Counted from the first letter of the stretch, positions 11,672-23,679 are shown. The stretch is 64,000 bases of DNA from Sordaria brevicollis (GCA_033439795.1 JAUTDP010000013.1:310001-374000), one strand, 5' to 3'. Numbers and translations: made by a program. The notes: generated by a model not told the origin, from the sequence alone.

Positions 11672-12300
11672 AGGTACTGAGTTGTTGGGTCTGGAAGGGA
11701 AGTGAGGGGAGGGTTCTTGGAGGTTTTTGACATTTCCGGAGGGAAAGTGCGGCTGTTGGTTAAACGGTTGAGATGTAGAGGTAATATGGATCCCTGGTTG
11801 TTGTTGGTTGTTGCTGCGGAAGGGCGGAAGGGAGGAACAAGACGGATGCAAACAGTTGCTGAATGGGCGGGACAGACCAACTGCGACTTCCGCCTTGGCC
11901 CGGACGGCCCGGGTTGAATGACAAAGGTACGGAAGGGAGGCACTGCCAGGCAGTTGGTTACCAAACAATGGATAACCGACAAGAATAGGCTGAGCCAACA
12001 TCGATGATCAATGAAGGTATGTTTACAACTGCCTTTTGCTACCAGTGAAAGTTTGACGCAACACCTACACACCTCTCTATCTCTAATGGCGCAAAAGGCA
12101 TAAAGAATAACATGTCCATCTCTACGATATGATCTGTGATACAGCCCATCTTACGCCTTTCCGTCATTGCCTGTCGGGTGTTTAACATTGTTCTCTCAGT
12201 GGCTGGACCTAGACCGTACATCTCGAGTTTGCTTTCCTCATTACTCGATTCCTCCCAGCTTACTTCTTCAACTTCATATCGCAGTATCACCTGACATCCG
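11672..12300. other. Intergenic region between TM2-like copies 1 and 2
   Basis: No gene is recognised. It presumably holds the 3' UTR of copy 1 and the promoter of copy 2. Confidence 0.4.
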
Positions 12301-12969
12301 ATGGAAAGTGCAAAGAGCAGCAAGTCGCCGGTCGTCACCGACCACGCACCGCGGTGGCCCCTTCTCAGCTCCATCCCTCGGCGGTTGAAAGCACTCTGGC
12401 CCTTCCTCCTCCTCTTTCACCTCCTCACCGGCATCTTCATTATCGCACTCATCATCTCTATTCACAACTCTGCCACAAAACACTATGGCATGACAGGCAA
12501 TGGAAGCAACAACATAGACTTCATCCTCGCCAACTTCCCCTTCCCACCGCCCAAGACCTCGTCTTATCCCTTCCACTCTGTTAAACTCCACGACCATTCT
12601 TCGAGCCTGGCCAAGCGATGGGGCCACTTCGACCGGCTCCCTACCACAGAAAAATGTTATCGGCAAGAACGAACGGCCACGTTGATCGCGCTCTTTGGCG
12701 GTGGAATTCTTGGTGCTGACCAGCTGTACGCCGGTAACCTTCGGTTTGGCCTGACGCGACTGTTGTTGCAAGTCCTTTGTCTTGTTTTGATCATTACGGT
12801 GTGCTGCTCTTCTATTTTTACCGAATCGGAGACAAGGGCTACGGTACTCACAAGCCTGGTGATTATTCTGGTGGTCATGATTCAATTGGGCGTATGGATT
12901 TGGGCGACGGTGGACTTGGCGAGGTGGATTATTGGGGGGTATTATGGTACGAAGGGGTGTCCTATTTAA
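12301..12969 (+). CDS. TM2-domain-like small membrane protein, copy 2 (intronless)
   Basis: A single exon encodes 222 aa. One membrane segment lies at about 33-54, followed by a polar loop of about 65 residues. Next comes CYRQERTATLIALFGGG and the TM2 motif GILGADQLYAGN (about 135-146), with hydrophobic helices after it and a C-terminal GGYYGTKGCP. The block around the TM2 motif matches copies 1 and 3 in order and spacing (Cys, then xT(A/G)TL(L/I), then G-x2-GADQ). Unlike its neighbours it has no intron between the first membrane segment and the TM2 block, and its loop is longer. Confidence 0.8.
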   Translation: MESAKSSKSPVVTDHAPRWPLLSSIPRRLKALWPFLLLFHLLTGIFIIALIISIHNSATKHYGMTGNGSNNIDFILANFPFPPPKTSSYPFHSVKLHDHSSSLAKRWGHFDRLPTTEKCYRQERTATLIALFGGGILGADQLYAGNLRFGLTRLLLQVLCLVLIITVCCSSIFTESETRATVLTSLVIILVVMIQLGVWIWATVDLARWIIGGYYGTKGCPI

Positions 12970-13488
12970 CGAATGGGAGGGACGTGGGAGGTGAGCAAGC
13001 ACGGATATGGGGGATTGCTGAAGTGAATGGCGAGGGACAAACTCAAAGAAAAGGGTGAGACGGGGGTTGATGATGTGAGCCGACCGGAGCATCATACGCC
13101 ACAGATGAAGGGTGGGAATTGTTCATGAGGTAGTCAATGAGTGACATACATACAGAGGTTTACGAGGCATGATACGTAGATGTACGAAGAGAAGACAACC
13201 TTGGAGCATCAATGGAGGAGTTTTCATCTTGCTTCTGGGGCCAGTAATGAAGCCAGAGCAGAGACTTCTTCGATGAGCAACAATGTATATTGCAACCGAG
13301 CCGAGGAAGTATCATGGATCATCAACTAGCTACAACCAAATCTATGTCTACAGATGTCCAAGTACCATATCTGTACATAAAAGAAGCCTCGGAATGGAAC
13401 TTCACCTCGATTTGTTTTCCTGTCGCCCCAACGCACCCATACATTTGATCCTTCACATCAGTTACCAAACCCAGGAAACATCAACAAC
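12970..13488. other. Intergenic region between TM2-like copies 2 and 3
   Basis: No gene is recognised. It holds the expected 3' UTR and promoter space only. Confidence 0.4.
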
Positions 13489-14123
13489 ATGGAAGACCAG
13501 CCGCTTCTCGCACAGTCCCAACCGCTTCGCCTTCGTCGGCGGATCGACATCCGGCGGATTTGGGACATGACCTTCCCTTTCTTCATTGCCTTCTACGTCA
13601 CCTCCATCGTCGTTCTCTCCATACATGGCGTTCGCCAGGCAAGACGCCTTTTGGATCCAGGTAAGCCACCTTTTTCTCATGGCTCTGCAATATCTGCCCA
13701 AAGCCCCCCATGTCTTCGTCAACTTCCACTTCTGGCCGTGAAACTAAAACACCAGAAACAGAAGCCCTCTCTGGTGATAGTAACCTGGCCACCCTTCAAC
13801 AAGTCTACCACTCCCTCCACTGCCACTCCCAGCACACCACAGCCACGCTCCTCTCCCTAACCCCCGCCGGTCTATTTGGAGCAGACCAATTCTACGTTGG
13901 TAACTTCCTGCTGGGGCTCGGTAAGATACTTGTCGGCGCCGGGGCGCTGATCTGCTGGGCTGCGTTCTGGACCATTGACAAGGCGAAGTACCCGCTTTGG
14001 GCGATGGATTTGTTGAGTTTGACGGGGGCATTGACGGTCTTGTGGTTTAGTTGGGGAGGGTTTGATGCGGTGATTTGGCTTATGGGGGGTGTGGGTGTTT
14101 ATGGGGTTGGTGGGTGCGCTTGA
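13489..14123 (+). CDS. TM2-domain-like small membrane protein, copy 3
   Basis: Two exons, 13489-13660 and 13756-14123, give 179 aa. The intron has donor GTAAGC and acceptor ACACCAG, phase 1, and sits just after the first membrane segment, the same place and phase as in copy 1. The protein has a first helix at about 28-47, then CHSQHTTATLLSLTPAG and the TM2 motif GLFGADQFYVGN (about 96-107), then two more helices and a C-terminal GGVGVYGVGGCA. GADQFY is the best TM2 match of the three copies. The shared architecture indicates tandem duplication followed by strong divergence. Confidence 0.8.
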
Positions 14124-14576
14124 GGGGTGGTAGGTAAGGGAGGGGGTGAGAAGGGGGGGTTGGACATGGAGGTGGATTGGGAAGGGATTCGTGTTTGGTT
14201 TCACTTGTTGGAAATACTCTAGAGTTGTTGGAAAAATGAAAGAGATAGCCAGTTGAAAATAGAGAGAGCGTTGTGTTCAAAGGACCGGAGGGGGGGAACT
14301 CGAATTTGGAGGCCGAGAAGAAATGATGCAAAAGCCCCGCTGATTTGTACATTCGAGAACATGTAACGGGCCGTCAGAAGGATGTTTCAGAATGCCTCTA
14401 GATTTCAATATATGTCTCATTTTGAATTTTCATTATTGAACTAAAGAGAAACAAATCCGCGAGTGTCGATAGAGAATCACAAACGTGGTTGACGAGTGGG
14501 TGCTGTAGTGTAGTGCTGTGCAGCCCGGCTAACTTAAGGACTTGGCAAATCCCTGATATCCAACAACCCAACAATT
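14124..14576. other. Intergenic region before tRNA-Leu
   Basis: No gene is recognised. The first half is G-rich on this strand. Confidence 0.4.
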
Positions 14577-14690
14577 GGCAACTTGGCCGAGCGGTCTAAG
14601 GCGCTAGACTCAAGAACAACGTTCTTCTGCACTAAAGTGCGGTGTATTCTAGTATCGCAAGATGCGTGAGTTCGAATCTCACAGTTGTCA
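14577..14690 (+). tRNA. tRNA-Leu(CAA) with a 32-nt intron
   Basis: The acceptor stem is GGCAACT/AGTTGTC with one G-U pair and discriminator A. The D-arm is GCCGAGCGGTCTAAGGC and the anticodon stem is CTAGA/TCTAG. Anticodon CAA is at 14611-14613, followed by G37 and an intron at about 14615-14646. A long variable arm precedes the TTCGAAT T-loop. The same isotype carries an intron in other fungi. Confidence 0.93.
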
Positions 14691-14696
14691 TATTTC

Positions 14697-14712
14697 TTTT
14701 GCAATTTTTTTT
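14697..14712 (+). terminator. Pol III T-tract terminator of tRNA-Leu
   Basis: Runs of 4 and then 8 T lie within 22 nt of the tRNA end. Confidence 0.7.
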
Positions 14713-15789
14713 GACTGATTTTGGTTTTTGCTGTTTAGGCTCCTGAGTCAAATGTGCCTCTGGTTTTCCTTTGTCCTCTCATCCTTTTTTTTTTTTTTTT
14801 TTCAAGTAGCCATTGGAGGTATTGCTTAGAAGATGTGCTGGTGCTGGGTAAAATCTTGAAGGTTCACATGTTTCAATGTCTGTTTGTACACATATCTTGC
14901 AGCACCAAATGCACCGAAAGATGGCATCAGAACTTGTTCATGACAGAGAAGTTGGACTCGCATTAGGCTTGAAAAACGTCCTTGTTATTGCGATCCTTTC
15001 TGATTCTTCAACGATCCCATTACCGTATCCTTCTTTTTATTCCACTTGCGTTTATGTCATGTACCTGTAGGTACGAACTTGATGCTATCTTCATGTTATC
15101 TTCCGTCGGTGCCCTCCGCTGTGGAAAGCCCCTGAACCCCTGAGCCACAGGGGCAAGTGCAATGGTCCCTGCGCTAGCTCTAACAATTTGGGAAAGTCCA
15201 GCCACCAAGCTCCACAGAACATTCTCGTTGGTGTCAATGGGAATCCCCTCTCTTTCAGCTCGCACTGAATTTCTGGCGTATAAAATGCGTACGGCGCAAA
15301 AATTCTGCAAGAACAAAGCTTTTTTCAACTTTTCTGAAACCCAACAAGCAGGCTGGGCAGCAGGCAACGTCTTTCATGGACCTTGCTTCAGCTCTTTGAG
15401 ACCGACCCTTCGCGTCCAGGAACAAAAAGCGGCTGGACGTTGTTGAAGGCAAGAGGTTCAAGGCAGTCTCGTGTGCGTGTTTTCATCTCCCACACGAAGC
15501 ACAGTATTCTAGACACGCTCCGTCTGCCATCACGGTAGGGAAATCTCATGTCCTTTTGTCTGTTCAACCGGATTTGTTTGGGCCATTCAACGCTTTTCTC
15601 CCATGCGGTCTGGCTTTCATTCCATCCGAAGAGCTATCCAAGCCCCAATGATTCTCTGGATCAACCTCAGCGAGCAGTGTCCATCATTGCCCAGCATCCT
15701 AGGGGACTGATCTATGTTAACAAGGTGGCAGAAATACATGTATCTACATGATACAACAAAGTATTGTAGCTCGACCAAGCGGTCGCGGG
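14713..15789. other. Intergenic region between tRNA-Leu and the J-domain gene
   Basis: No gene is recognised. It contains an 18-T tract at about 14787 and a GTACCTGTAGGTAC palindrome-like motif at about 15061. The right end is the 3' side of the minus-strand J-domain gene. Confidence 0.4.
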
Positions 15790-16707
15790 CTAGTTCCCGG
15801 CGTTCTTGGATGATGGTGGTGGCAACTGAGGCGGGGGTGCCTGTGACGGCAAGTTGCGATAGTAACCGGATATGTGATGCGGATGAGTAGGATAGTTATC
15901 CCAGCCGTTGCGTTGCTTCAGGAAGTTGTCCACTCTTGCCTCGCGGCCTAGACCAGCCTGATCACCATACCGCTGTCGCATCTCCTTGTTGATGGCGGCG
16001 GTCTTTTGCTCGTGTGCGTCTAGAAGAGAGACGCCGCTCTGTACACCCTGCGTAGCGTGCTGCCAACTTCCGATAACGACGAATATGGACACGATGGCGA
16101 CGAATGCGCCGTTAGAAACGAAGATGGGCTTTTGCTTCTGGCCGGTACCTCCATACTCCTGCTCGTGTCGCCATCGTTCCCAATCCTCCCATGTAGCGTT
16201 CATGCTCGCACTACCGGGGCGGCGGTGCCAGGCATTATGAGTTGAGCGGACGTCCTCAGGCGGCAAGTCCGGATGGTTGCTCCAACCAAGATCGTAGAGA
16301 TCGTACATGCGGCGCTTTTGGGGGTTGCTTAGAATATCGTTGGCAGCGACGACGAGGCGGTAGCGCTCAAGCTTGGTCGGCCGAGGGATCTCGTGAAGCC
16401 CCGTGTGGGGGTGTCGGTCCGGGTGGTAAAGCTTCACCAGCTCATGGAAACGCTTCTTGTTGTACGGATCGGTCTTGTTTTGCCCAAAGATCTCGTAGGG
16501 TGTAGGGTTTTTGGACGCGGGCCAGTGCGACGCGGGATGGTCTTTCGGCAGCTCAGCGCCTGCTGTGCCATGATGGACGGAAGCAAAACGACGACCTGTT
16601 GAGGTTGTTCCTGCTGCCCGGACTAACGGCGTGATCGAGCCATGGGCGGCGAGGACGGCATTGCCGGGGCAGAGGATGGTGGCATATTTAGATTTCCAAG
16701 AAAACAT
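15790..16707 (-). CDS. J-domain (DnaJ-like) protein, probably mitochondrial membrane-anchored
   Basis: A single exon encodes 305 aa. The N-terminus (residues 1-45) is rich in Arg, Ser and Ala with almost no acidic residues, like a mitochondrial presequence. The J domain spans about 68-140 with the essential HPD at 95-97 (KLYHPDRHP) and a C-terminal helix with NDILSNPQKRRMYD. A hydrophobic segment at about 195-213 (FVSNGAFVAIVSIFVVIG) predicts one membrane anchor, and the C-terminus is Pro-rich. The J domain stimulates Hsp70 ATPase; the partner here would be mitochondrial Hsp70 if targeting is right. The loop after HPD is longer than usual. It is not a clear match to Pam18/Tim14 or Mdj1, which have other domain orders. 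Confidence 0.85.
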   Translation of the reverse strand: MFSWKSKYATILCPGNAVLAAHGSITPLVRAAGTTSTGRRFASVHHGTAGAELPKDHPASHWPASKNPTPYEIFGQNKTDPYNKKRFHELVKLYHPDRHPHTGLHEIPRPTKLERYRLVVAANDILSNPQKRRMYDLYDLGWSNHPDLPPEDVRSTHNAWHRRPGSASMNATWEDWERWRHEQEYGGTGQKQKPIFVSNGAFVAIVSIFVVIGSWQHATQGVQSGVSLLDAHEQKTAAINKEMRQRYGDQAGLGREARVDNFLKQRNGWDNYPTHPHHISGYYRNLPSQAPPPQLPPPSSKNAGN

Positions 16708-18292
16708 GATGACGGGTTCAGGTGGTCATGTTGGAGTTCACTGAGGCTGATAGAGAACCATGGCTCCGGGCGCGATAAACCAGCGTGCCCGACAGTCGAG
16801 TAGGACGGAGTGGAAGCCGGGGAGGAGATGCGTGGTCGATGGAAATGGTGTCGGTACGGTTTCTTCTTGGTGGACGGAAGGGTGGAAACCTAACTGAAAT
16901 GGATGATGTCGGTTGACGGTTCATGCTGGGAGCTCAGACATTGCCTGCGGCACCTTTGGGTGTGGGGTAACTCCTACTTATGTACCTATGTAAGTACCGA
17001 GTACATCACGGAGGACGTTCGGCAGTGAAAGTGACGGACATGATGCAGACACTCATGTGGCCGATTTCCAAGATCATTTGCATGATTTTCAAAAATTCAA
17101 TATTCACATGTTTAGCAAATGCCAAGTTTCTTTGAAATATTCATCCTTTAATCCATGAATTCCCTTCATCCAGTTTCACCTCTGTATCAAACACAGAGGT
17201 GGATGTCGCTTATCTCCCTTCGGATGACGTACAGTACAATGTACCGAGCGACCAGCACAGCTACGACTTTACTAACAAACAGAAGTCACAAATCCTCAAA
17301 AAGTCGAGCTGCCCCTGAGTGGAACTGGAAGGCGATACCCGCGGCCGAGGTGTTGCCTCAAAGACCTTGGACTCACCATCGGAATATGGAAAGGTCGGGT
17401 CCCGTCGTGCCTCTGGACCTCTGGTGGACACGATGGTGAAGGCGCGGTACACAATTGGAAGGCGCAGGGTTTGGCAGGGAAGGCAAAGGGAACACGTGAT
17501 CCGAGACCCTTCTGCAGTGGAGAGAACAGTTTTGACTCCGGCCATGGTGGACTGGTGGCTCCCGTGGCTCCTTCGCTTCGTCCACTCCCAGGAGTTTCCA
17601 GCACGGCAGCACCTGAATCACGACTTCCCAACGCACCGCCTCGCCTTCGTCCAAGCTTCGGAAGTTTCCCTCAAACTCTCTGCCTTTCTGCCCCGCTTTC
17701 AGACGACCACCACCACCACTACCACAACAACAATTCCCGTCATCGCAACCGTGACCAGAAACACTTTCAAAGCTGCAAAGCACCATCTCGTCCCACTCTT
17801 CCCAACGGCATCACACACGTCTTCTTTGATTCGCCCTCCACTTTTCCACAGGCCAATCAAGACCCAGCCGTCGACACCGAATCGGAACCATCGCAGCAAC
17901 TCTCTCCCACAAAAAAAAGACGTCGCTCGACTTCGAGGCACAGAGAGGGTAAAAAAACAACAACAACCAACGCTCGAAAACGAACGTCCTTGGTGCTCCC
18001 ACACGAAACGAGCCTCCTTGCGACCTCACCTTCATCTGCTGCCGTATCACTTTGGCCCCACGACCACTCGCGATAGGCACCTCCTTCGCCTAGCTCACCG
18101 TCCACGCACGAAACAAAAGAGAGAAAGAGGGGATTTCCACCCACAGACAGTGCTTCTCCCCCGTTGCCAGCCGGTCTCCCATCTCGACACACATCCTCGG
18201 AGACGAAGCCACCGCGCTCTACCATCTCCTCTTTTTTTTCGCAACTTTGAGCCTCTACCAACGATTTCATAACTCCACGACCCTCCGGCAAC
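16708..18292. other. Divergent promoter region between the J-domain gene and dhh1
   Basis: No separate gene is supported. The right half (about 17550-18292) is rich in C, A and T with ACC/ACA runs and looks like a long 5' leader of the helicase gene. Long open frames there are of low-complexity composition. A GTACCTATGTAAGTACCGAG motif lies at about 16982. Confidence 0.45.
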
Positions 18293-20079
18293 ATGTCCGA
18301 CCAACTAGCGGATCAGCTGAAAGCTACTAGTCTGAGGTAGGTTGACCGCCTTCCCTTCTGTCCCAGACCCTCAACTAACCTGGTGGTGGTATTAGCTCAG
18401 GGCAAGATGACTGGAAGAAGAACCTTAATCTACCTGCGAGGGACACAAGACAACAGACCGAGGATGTCACAAACACGAGGGGTCTGGACTGGGAAGACTT
18501 CATCCACGATAGGGATCTCCTGATGGGCATCTTCGAGGCTGGCTTCGAAAAGCCTTCTCCAATCCAGGAAGAAGCAATCCCCGTCGCCCTCACCGGCCGA
18601 GACATCCTCGCACGCGCAAAGAACGGCACAGGCAAGACTGCCGCTTTCGTCATCCCCGCCCTCCAAAAGATCAACCCCAAGGTCTCCAAGATCCAATGTC
18701 TTATTCTCGTCCCTACCCGTGAGCTGGCCATGCAGACATCCCAAGTATGCAAGACCCTCGGCAAGCATCTCGGCATCAATGTCATGGTGACAACGGGTGG
18801 AACTGGTCTCCGGGACGACATCGTTCGTCTGCAGGATCCCGTACATATTGTCGTTGGAACACCAGGCCGTATCCTCGACCTAGCTGGCAAGCAGGTGGCC
18901 GATCTCAGCGAGTGCCCAATGTTCATCATGGACGAGGCTGATAAGCTTCTGTCGCAAGAGTTTACCCCCGTGATTGAGCAGCTCCTTCAGTTCCACCCCA
19001 AGGACCGTCAGGTCATGTTGTTCTCCGCTACCTTCCCTCTTTCGGTCAAGGACTTCTCGGATAAGAACATGACAAGTCCCTACGAGATCAACTTGATGGA
19101 CGAGCTGACCTTACGCGGTATCACCCAGTACTATGCGTTTGTTGAGGAGAAGCAAAAGGTTCACTGTCTGAACACCCTGTTCTCCAAGCTTCAGATCAAC
19201 CAGTCCATCATCTTCTGCAACTCTACCAACCGCGTCGAACTTCTCGCCAAAAAGATCACCGAGCTCGGGTACTCGTGCTTCTACAGTCACGCCAAGATGG
19301 CTCAGCAGGCGAGAAACCGTGTTTTCCACGATTTCCGCAACGGTGTCTGCCGTAACCTGGTCTGCTCAGATCTCCTCACCCGCGGTATTGATATTCAGGC
19401 TGTGAACGTCGTCATCAACTTCGATTTCCCCAAGAATGCCGAGACATACCTTCACCGTATCGGTCGCTCTGGTCGTTATGGTCACCTTGGTCTTGCTATT
19501 AACTTGATCAACTGGGATGACAGGTTCAACCTCTATAACATTGAGCGTGATCTTGGTACCGAGATCCAGCCCATTCCTCAGACCATCGACAAGAGCCTCT
19601 ACGTATACGAGAACCCCGAGTCTATCCCCAGGCCGATCTCGACCTTCAAGCCTGCTACCCAGCAGTCGCAGCAGCAGCAGCAGCAGCAGCAACTGCCACA
19701 ATCGCAAAGGCCTCAGCAGACTCAACAGCAGCAGAGCTTCCCAGTACAGCTGCAGACATCGGGCCAGCTCCCGCCTCAACAGGGCAATCAACAGATCGGC
19801 TTCAACCCCCAGGCTCAACAGCCCCATAGACCTATGCCCCCAGCCCAGGGTGATTGGCAAGGGCAGAACGGTCGCCAAAACGGCCCGGGAACTCCCAACA
19901 ACCAACCCAGATCCAACAACTACCAGAACAACCGCGGTCAGTCTGGGGGCGGACCCCGTGGAGGTCGGGGACGTGGTTTCCAAGGCCAGGGAGGCCGTCA
20001 GAACTACGGAGGTCAGCGCGGTCCTCGTCCCCAAGGTCAGGGCCAGCCTCAGCCACAGGGCCCACCACCTGCCCAGTAG
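18293..20079 (+). CDS. dhh1: DEAD-box RNA helicase Dhh1 (DDX6 family)
   Basis: Two exons, 18293-18336 and 18396-20079 (575 aa), flank a 59-nt intron (GTAGGT ... CTAAC ... ATTAG). The protein acts in cytoplasmic mRNA decapping and translational repression in P-bodies. Visible helicase motifs are Q motif [14 protein letters not shown] (from about residue 64), motif I AKNGTGKT (89-96), PTRELA, GG, TPGR, DEAD (194-197), SAT (224-226), and motif [10 protein letters not shown] (367-374). The sequence [10 protein letters not shown] and the N-terminal [11 protein letters not shown] are typical of Dhh1/DDX6. The C-terminal tail from about 435 is Gln/Pro-rich, includes a CAG-encoded polyGln (19668-19692), and ends in RGG-like Gly/Arg repeats, suiting RNA binding and condensate formation. 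The small first exon encoding [14 protein letters not shown] fixes the start. Confidence 0.95.
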
Positions 20080-22148
20080 GGTAGTCTCTCCTCATAATTT
20101 ACAGAAGGGGGATATGTGGTGATGTGAAGGGTCATGCGACTATGCATGGCTTCTCAAGTTATTTTGTCTTTGGATTGTACATATTAGTCGTTTCTATCGG
20201 CCATCTCTTTCTCTTTCTCCCGAACTGTAAACAGGCTACCATGACGACAAGCGTTGTCCTTCGGCCTGTCACACTTGCGTTTACGCTACGGCAGATTCGT
20301 ATATCACACCCTTACTGCCGACCCCGCAAACAATTCAACAACACGACATCCACTGGAACTGTACAACACATCTTCTTGGAAGGTTACCCTTCTTCATTGA
20401 CTTTGGGGTACGGTCGATCTTCATCCTTTTCGCATTCACGGCTTACAACGCTTCGGCATGGGCGCGGAGTCTTGAGCGATTTTGCGGTTTATACGTCTTT
20501 GTTGTCTTTAGGCCAAACGCGGCTTTTATATCCACGAGGTGCTCGGCGACTTTTCCTTGCCCTTGAAATGCCCTTCAACCTTTATTTCCCACAGTTCCTC
20601 GTTCCTCGAGTTTCCAGCCGGTTTCCCCTTTTCGACACACGAACAAATCGATTCCTTATATTGGCTCTTAAAAAGTTCATCATCCGATGATCCCACGATT
20701 CACCAACATTCGGTTCTACAGGCGGATCAGGCTTTATGGATTGCAAAAAGGCGCGCACGCAAAAGTTATACATGACGGATGGACGGGCTTTTTGTCATGG
20801 CGGGTGGTTTACAGATATTTCGTGTCTATGGAGGAAGGATCGGCTTTTATTCGTTTTGCTATGGTGGGCTTACATAAACGGCGTTATGGGTTTGATTTAT
20901 GGGCGGCGCGTGGTGTGATGGTCAGCCAGGATCAGCTGGCTACAGTTGAATTTGGTTTTGGGCGAATACCATTTTTTTAGGTTGCGTCTCGTTGGTTTTA
21001 TCTCCCCTTGTTCTTTTGAACGACTCGGGGATATGGATCTCGGGAAGGGGGGTGCAATGATCTATTTTCCATGGTTCGGAAAAGGATATCGACATTAAGG
21101 GAAGTGGTCGACGCTCTTCGGGGTTGGTGGTTGTGTTCCTTGGGAGGATATAGGGGCGGGAACGGCCGGAACACGACATGTTCTTGCCTTGTGCAAGGAT
21201 CAGTGGTGACGTCGTAGGATAGTCACACACTGGTTCTTTGCAGGTGGGTGGAGGAACTGGAAAGGAGCGGCACAGCGAATGGAAGGAACAGAGGCTATCG
21301 AGCGAGTTGGAGGACGAGACGACATCCTTTATCTCAGTAGCTGATATTGCGGAGAGCGGGGATGAGTGGATGGTCAGCTGTGGATTGGAAAGCAGTTTTT
21401 GGTTTTCCATCGGAGGGCTACTTTTTGCGCCATCCACGTATCTAGTTATTCAGCGAGTTATGGCGGTTACCCAGCCATGGCATCGCTGGATGACCAAATT
21501 ACTTGCCGCAACGCCTGGGATTGCCAGTCATTGTTCATTTGCCACTTTTGCCCTTGTCCGGCTTGTGGTGTTGATGGGCAACTAGCGTCTCTCGTTGTGG
21601 GAAGCAGGCATATTGGGTGTTCAAGGATCCATATGTTCATGACAACAACCATCACCTCTGAAGTCTCGGCCCGAGCCAGCGGTCGCAGGTTGGGAGAGCC
21701 ACTTCTCAACCGGGGCGAAGAGGCCCGATAGGAACAAAGCGAAGAAAATCACAATAAAACAACAGTAAATGAAGAAAAGACGGAGAGACAGCCATCAGAT
21801 GGACACAATTTGTCGACCACGGATATGCGACCTGCGAGGGAAGCATGGACTGTGGCGAATGGTGGACTTCTGGACAAGGTAGATAGCATTTGAGGTTCAT
21901 ATGAATGTTATCTTTTTGTCTCCCATCATATTGCCCCCCATTTTCGCTGTCCTTTAGGCATGGCTGTGATGTTAACTTGTTACTTCACCTTTCGATGACA
22001 ACGGAAGACGACGTGCCGACTGGAGCAAAATTCGACGAACCGCCCAGCACCCGAAGTTGGAACGCGCGCGCCGAGGAAACGAAAAGAGAAAAAAAGAAGT
22101 TGAAATGAAAAGGATGAAGAGAAAAAAATACCGAAAAAGTAAGTCATT
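20080..22148. other. Intergenic region between dhh1 and tRNA-Val
   Basis: The left part is the expected dhh1 3' UTR. Several open frames exist (for example 20124-20690) but none has coding-like composition or a known domain. No gene is claimed. Confidence 0.45.
22134..22138 (-). terminator. Short Pol III T-tract downstream of tRNA-Val
   Basis: Five A on the plus strand (T5 on the tRNA strand) lie 11 nt past the tRNA 3' end, with further A runs up to 22098. Confidence 0.6.
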
Positions 22149-22222
22149 TGATCCGACCCAGGCTCGATCTGGGGACCTTCAGTGTGTTAGACTGACGTGA
22201 TAACCAACTACACCATCGGACC
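22149..22222 (-). tRNA. tRNA-Val(AAC), intronless
   Basis: This 74-nt cloverleaf has acceptor GGTCCGA/TCGGATC, D-arm with TAGTTGGTTATC, and anticodon loop CTAACAC (anticodon AAC). The T-stem is CCCAG/CTGGG and the discriminator is A. Confidence 0.93.
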
Positions 22223-23679
22223 GTTTTTGGTTGAACAACGCTCCAAAGGATGAGCTTAAGTGCAGCCTCACACATTTTGCGGGCTCATCCACCCATCAAA
22301 AATTGGCACAAACGGGTAGGGACATGCTCTGCAGCACATGTGGCAGGAAGCTCTACTTCGTTCCTGCACCGGCGATTGAGTTTTATAAATGATCAGTTAT
22401 TGTGCGTAGAAAACCTTATTTTCTCCCGCAACTCAATTCCTTTCCCTTTATTCGAAAGCCACGTAGGTATGGAGTGTGCTGATCTTTTACGCAGTCTTCC
22501 GCCAACGAGTGCAAGTAGGCCCCTTGCCGTTGAAGCACTCCATTACCACAACACCACGCAGGATGTCACGACATGCATCTTTGCATTTCTGGCGGCAAGC
22601 TGCCGGGTTAAGTATGGTCCAGCCATCTTTCCTGTAGTATGCACGCGGATTGCCCCCAAAGGGTTCTCCCTCAATCCAGAGTCTGACTTTCTCGACACAA
22701 CAAAATTCGAAACTATGACACAAACCCGGCAATTTTCCCAAAGAAGCATATCCGCACTGAGCATGACGCATACAAAGGCGAGGCCATGCTTCCTCCACGA
22801 GAACGCAGGGGTCCCATTACCGTCATCGGTTCGGGTTCTATGGCGCAACACAAGGCTGCCCATTGGTAGACTAAAAATCAGGAAAGGATGCCGTGGGCTT
22901 GCATCCTCAATCCAGCTAGGTAGATAAAGTCTTCACCAGATGTCTACTTGCACCACCTTATAGCGGCAAGGGGGCGGCGGGGTGTTAGCCAGATGCGATG
23001 GGTGGGCATGGCAAACAAAGAACAAGAGCTGACAGTATGTGGACAGTCGCCTTGGCCCGCAACGCCACTTGCCGGATTCCCATTCTCGCAAAGACCTTCC
23101 AGAACCACACACTCCTCAAGAGAATCCCTCGGGATCGGACATTCCACTTGGCCTCTTTGCTCATCGAGGGTCTAGGCACCCTTTCCCAGCTGTCAATAGT
23201 TTGGAAGCTGTCGAGTGTGAACACCTGGACCCAAGACTTCTCGGCCTCACCTCTTCCAGCTCCAGAAACTGTCAACAGACTACAGCCTTTCTTTGTCCAC
23301 GCCGTACGGCCAAGCCTCTTCTTTGTCCCCGGACACTTTCTCTGGCCACACGATCGAGTCTAGGCAACATATACTCTTCCATTTCTCATCCCCAAAGAGG
23401 AACTGTCCCCAGTGCAATACCTTGCCCAGTTGACAAGTTGATTCCTCTCAACAGGTTTCGACTGGAAGCGAACTTCTTCTGCAATCCAATTGCCGGTACG
23501 TAATTTACGAGACATTCCAACGACGAGAATTCGAACTTTATTCCTTCTGGACTTCACCCAAGGCCAGCCAAGGCCGGACGACATTTCAAACAAAGTAAAG
23601 GATCGGTCACCGTCAGCATCATCGAGGGGGTCAAGCAACCAGTCTATCGCTATCTAGGAAATCAGCTCCTTGCCAGAAA
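22223..23679. other. Intergenic region upstream of the HeLo-like/WD40 gene
   Basis: No gene is recognised. Overlapping open frames on both strands (22250-23638) have no domain and no splice-consistent continuation. The right end should include the promoter of the gene starting at 23680. Confidence 0.4.

Noticed and set aside
17319..18272. 317-codon open frame upstream of dhh1
   Set aside because: Low-complexity Thr/Pro/Arg composition, overlapping open frames on both strands, and position in the probable leader of dhh1.
20124..20690. 188-codon open frame after dhh1
   Set aside because: Lies in the 3' UTR, no domain, composition unlike the neighbouring genes.
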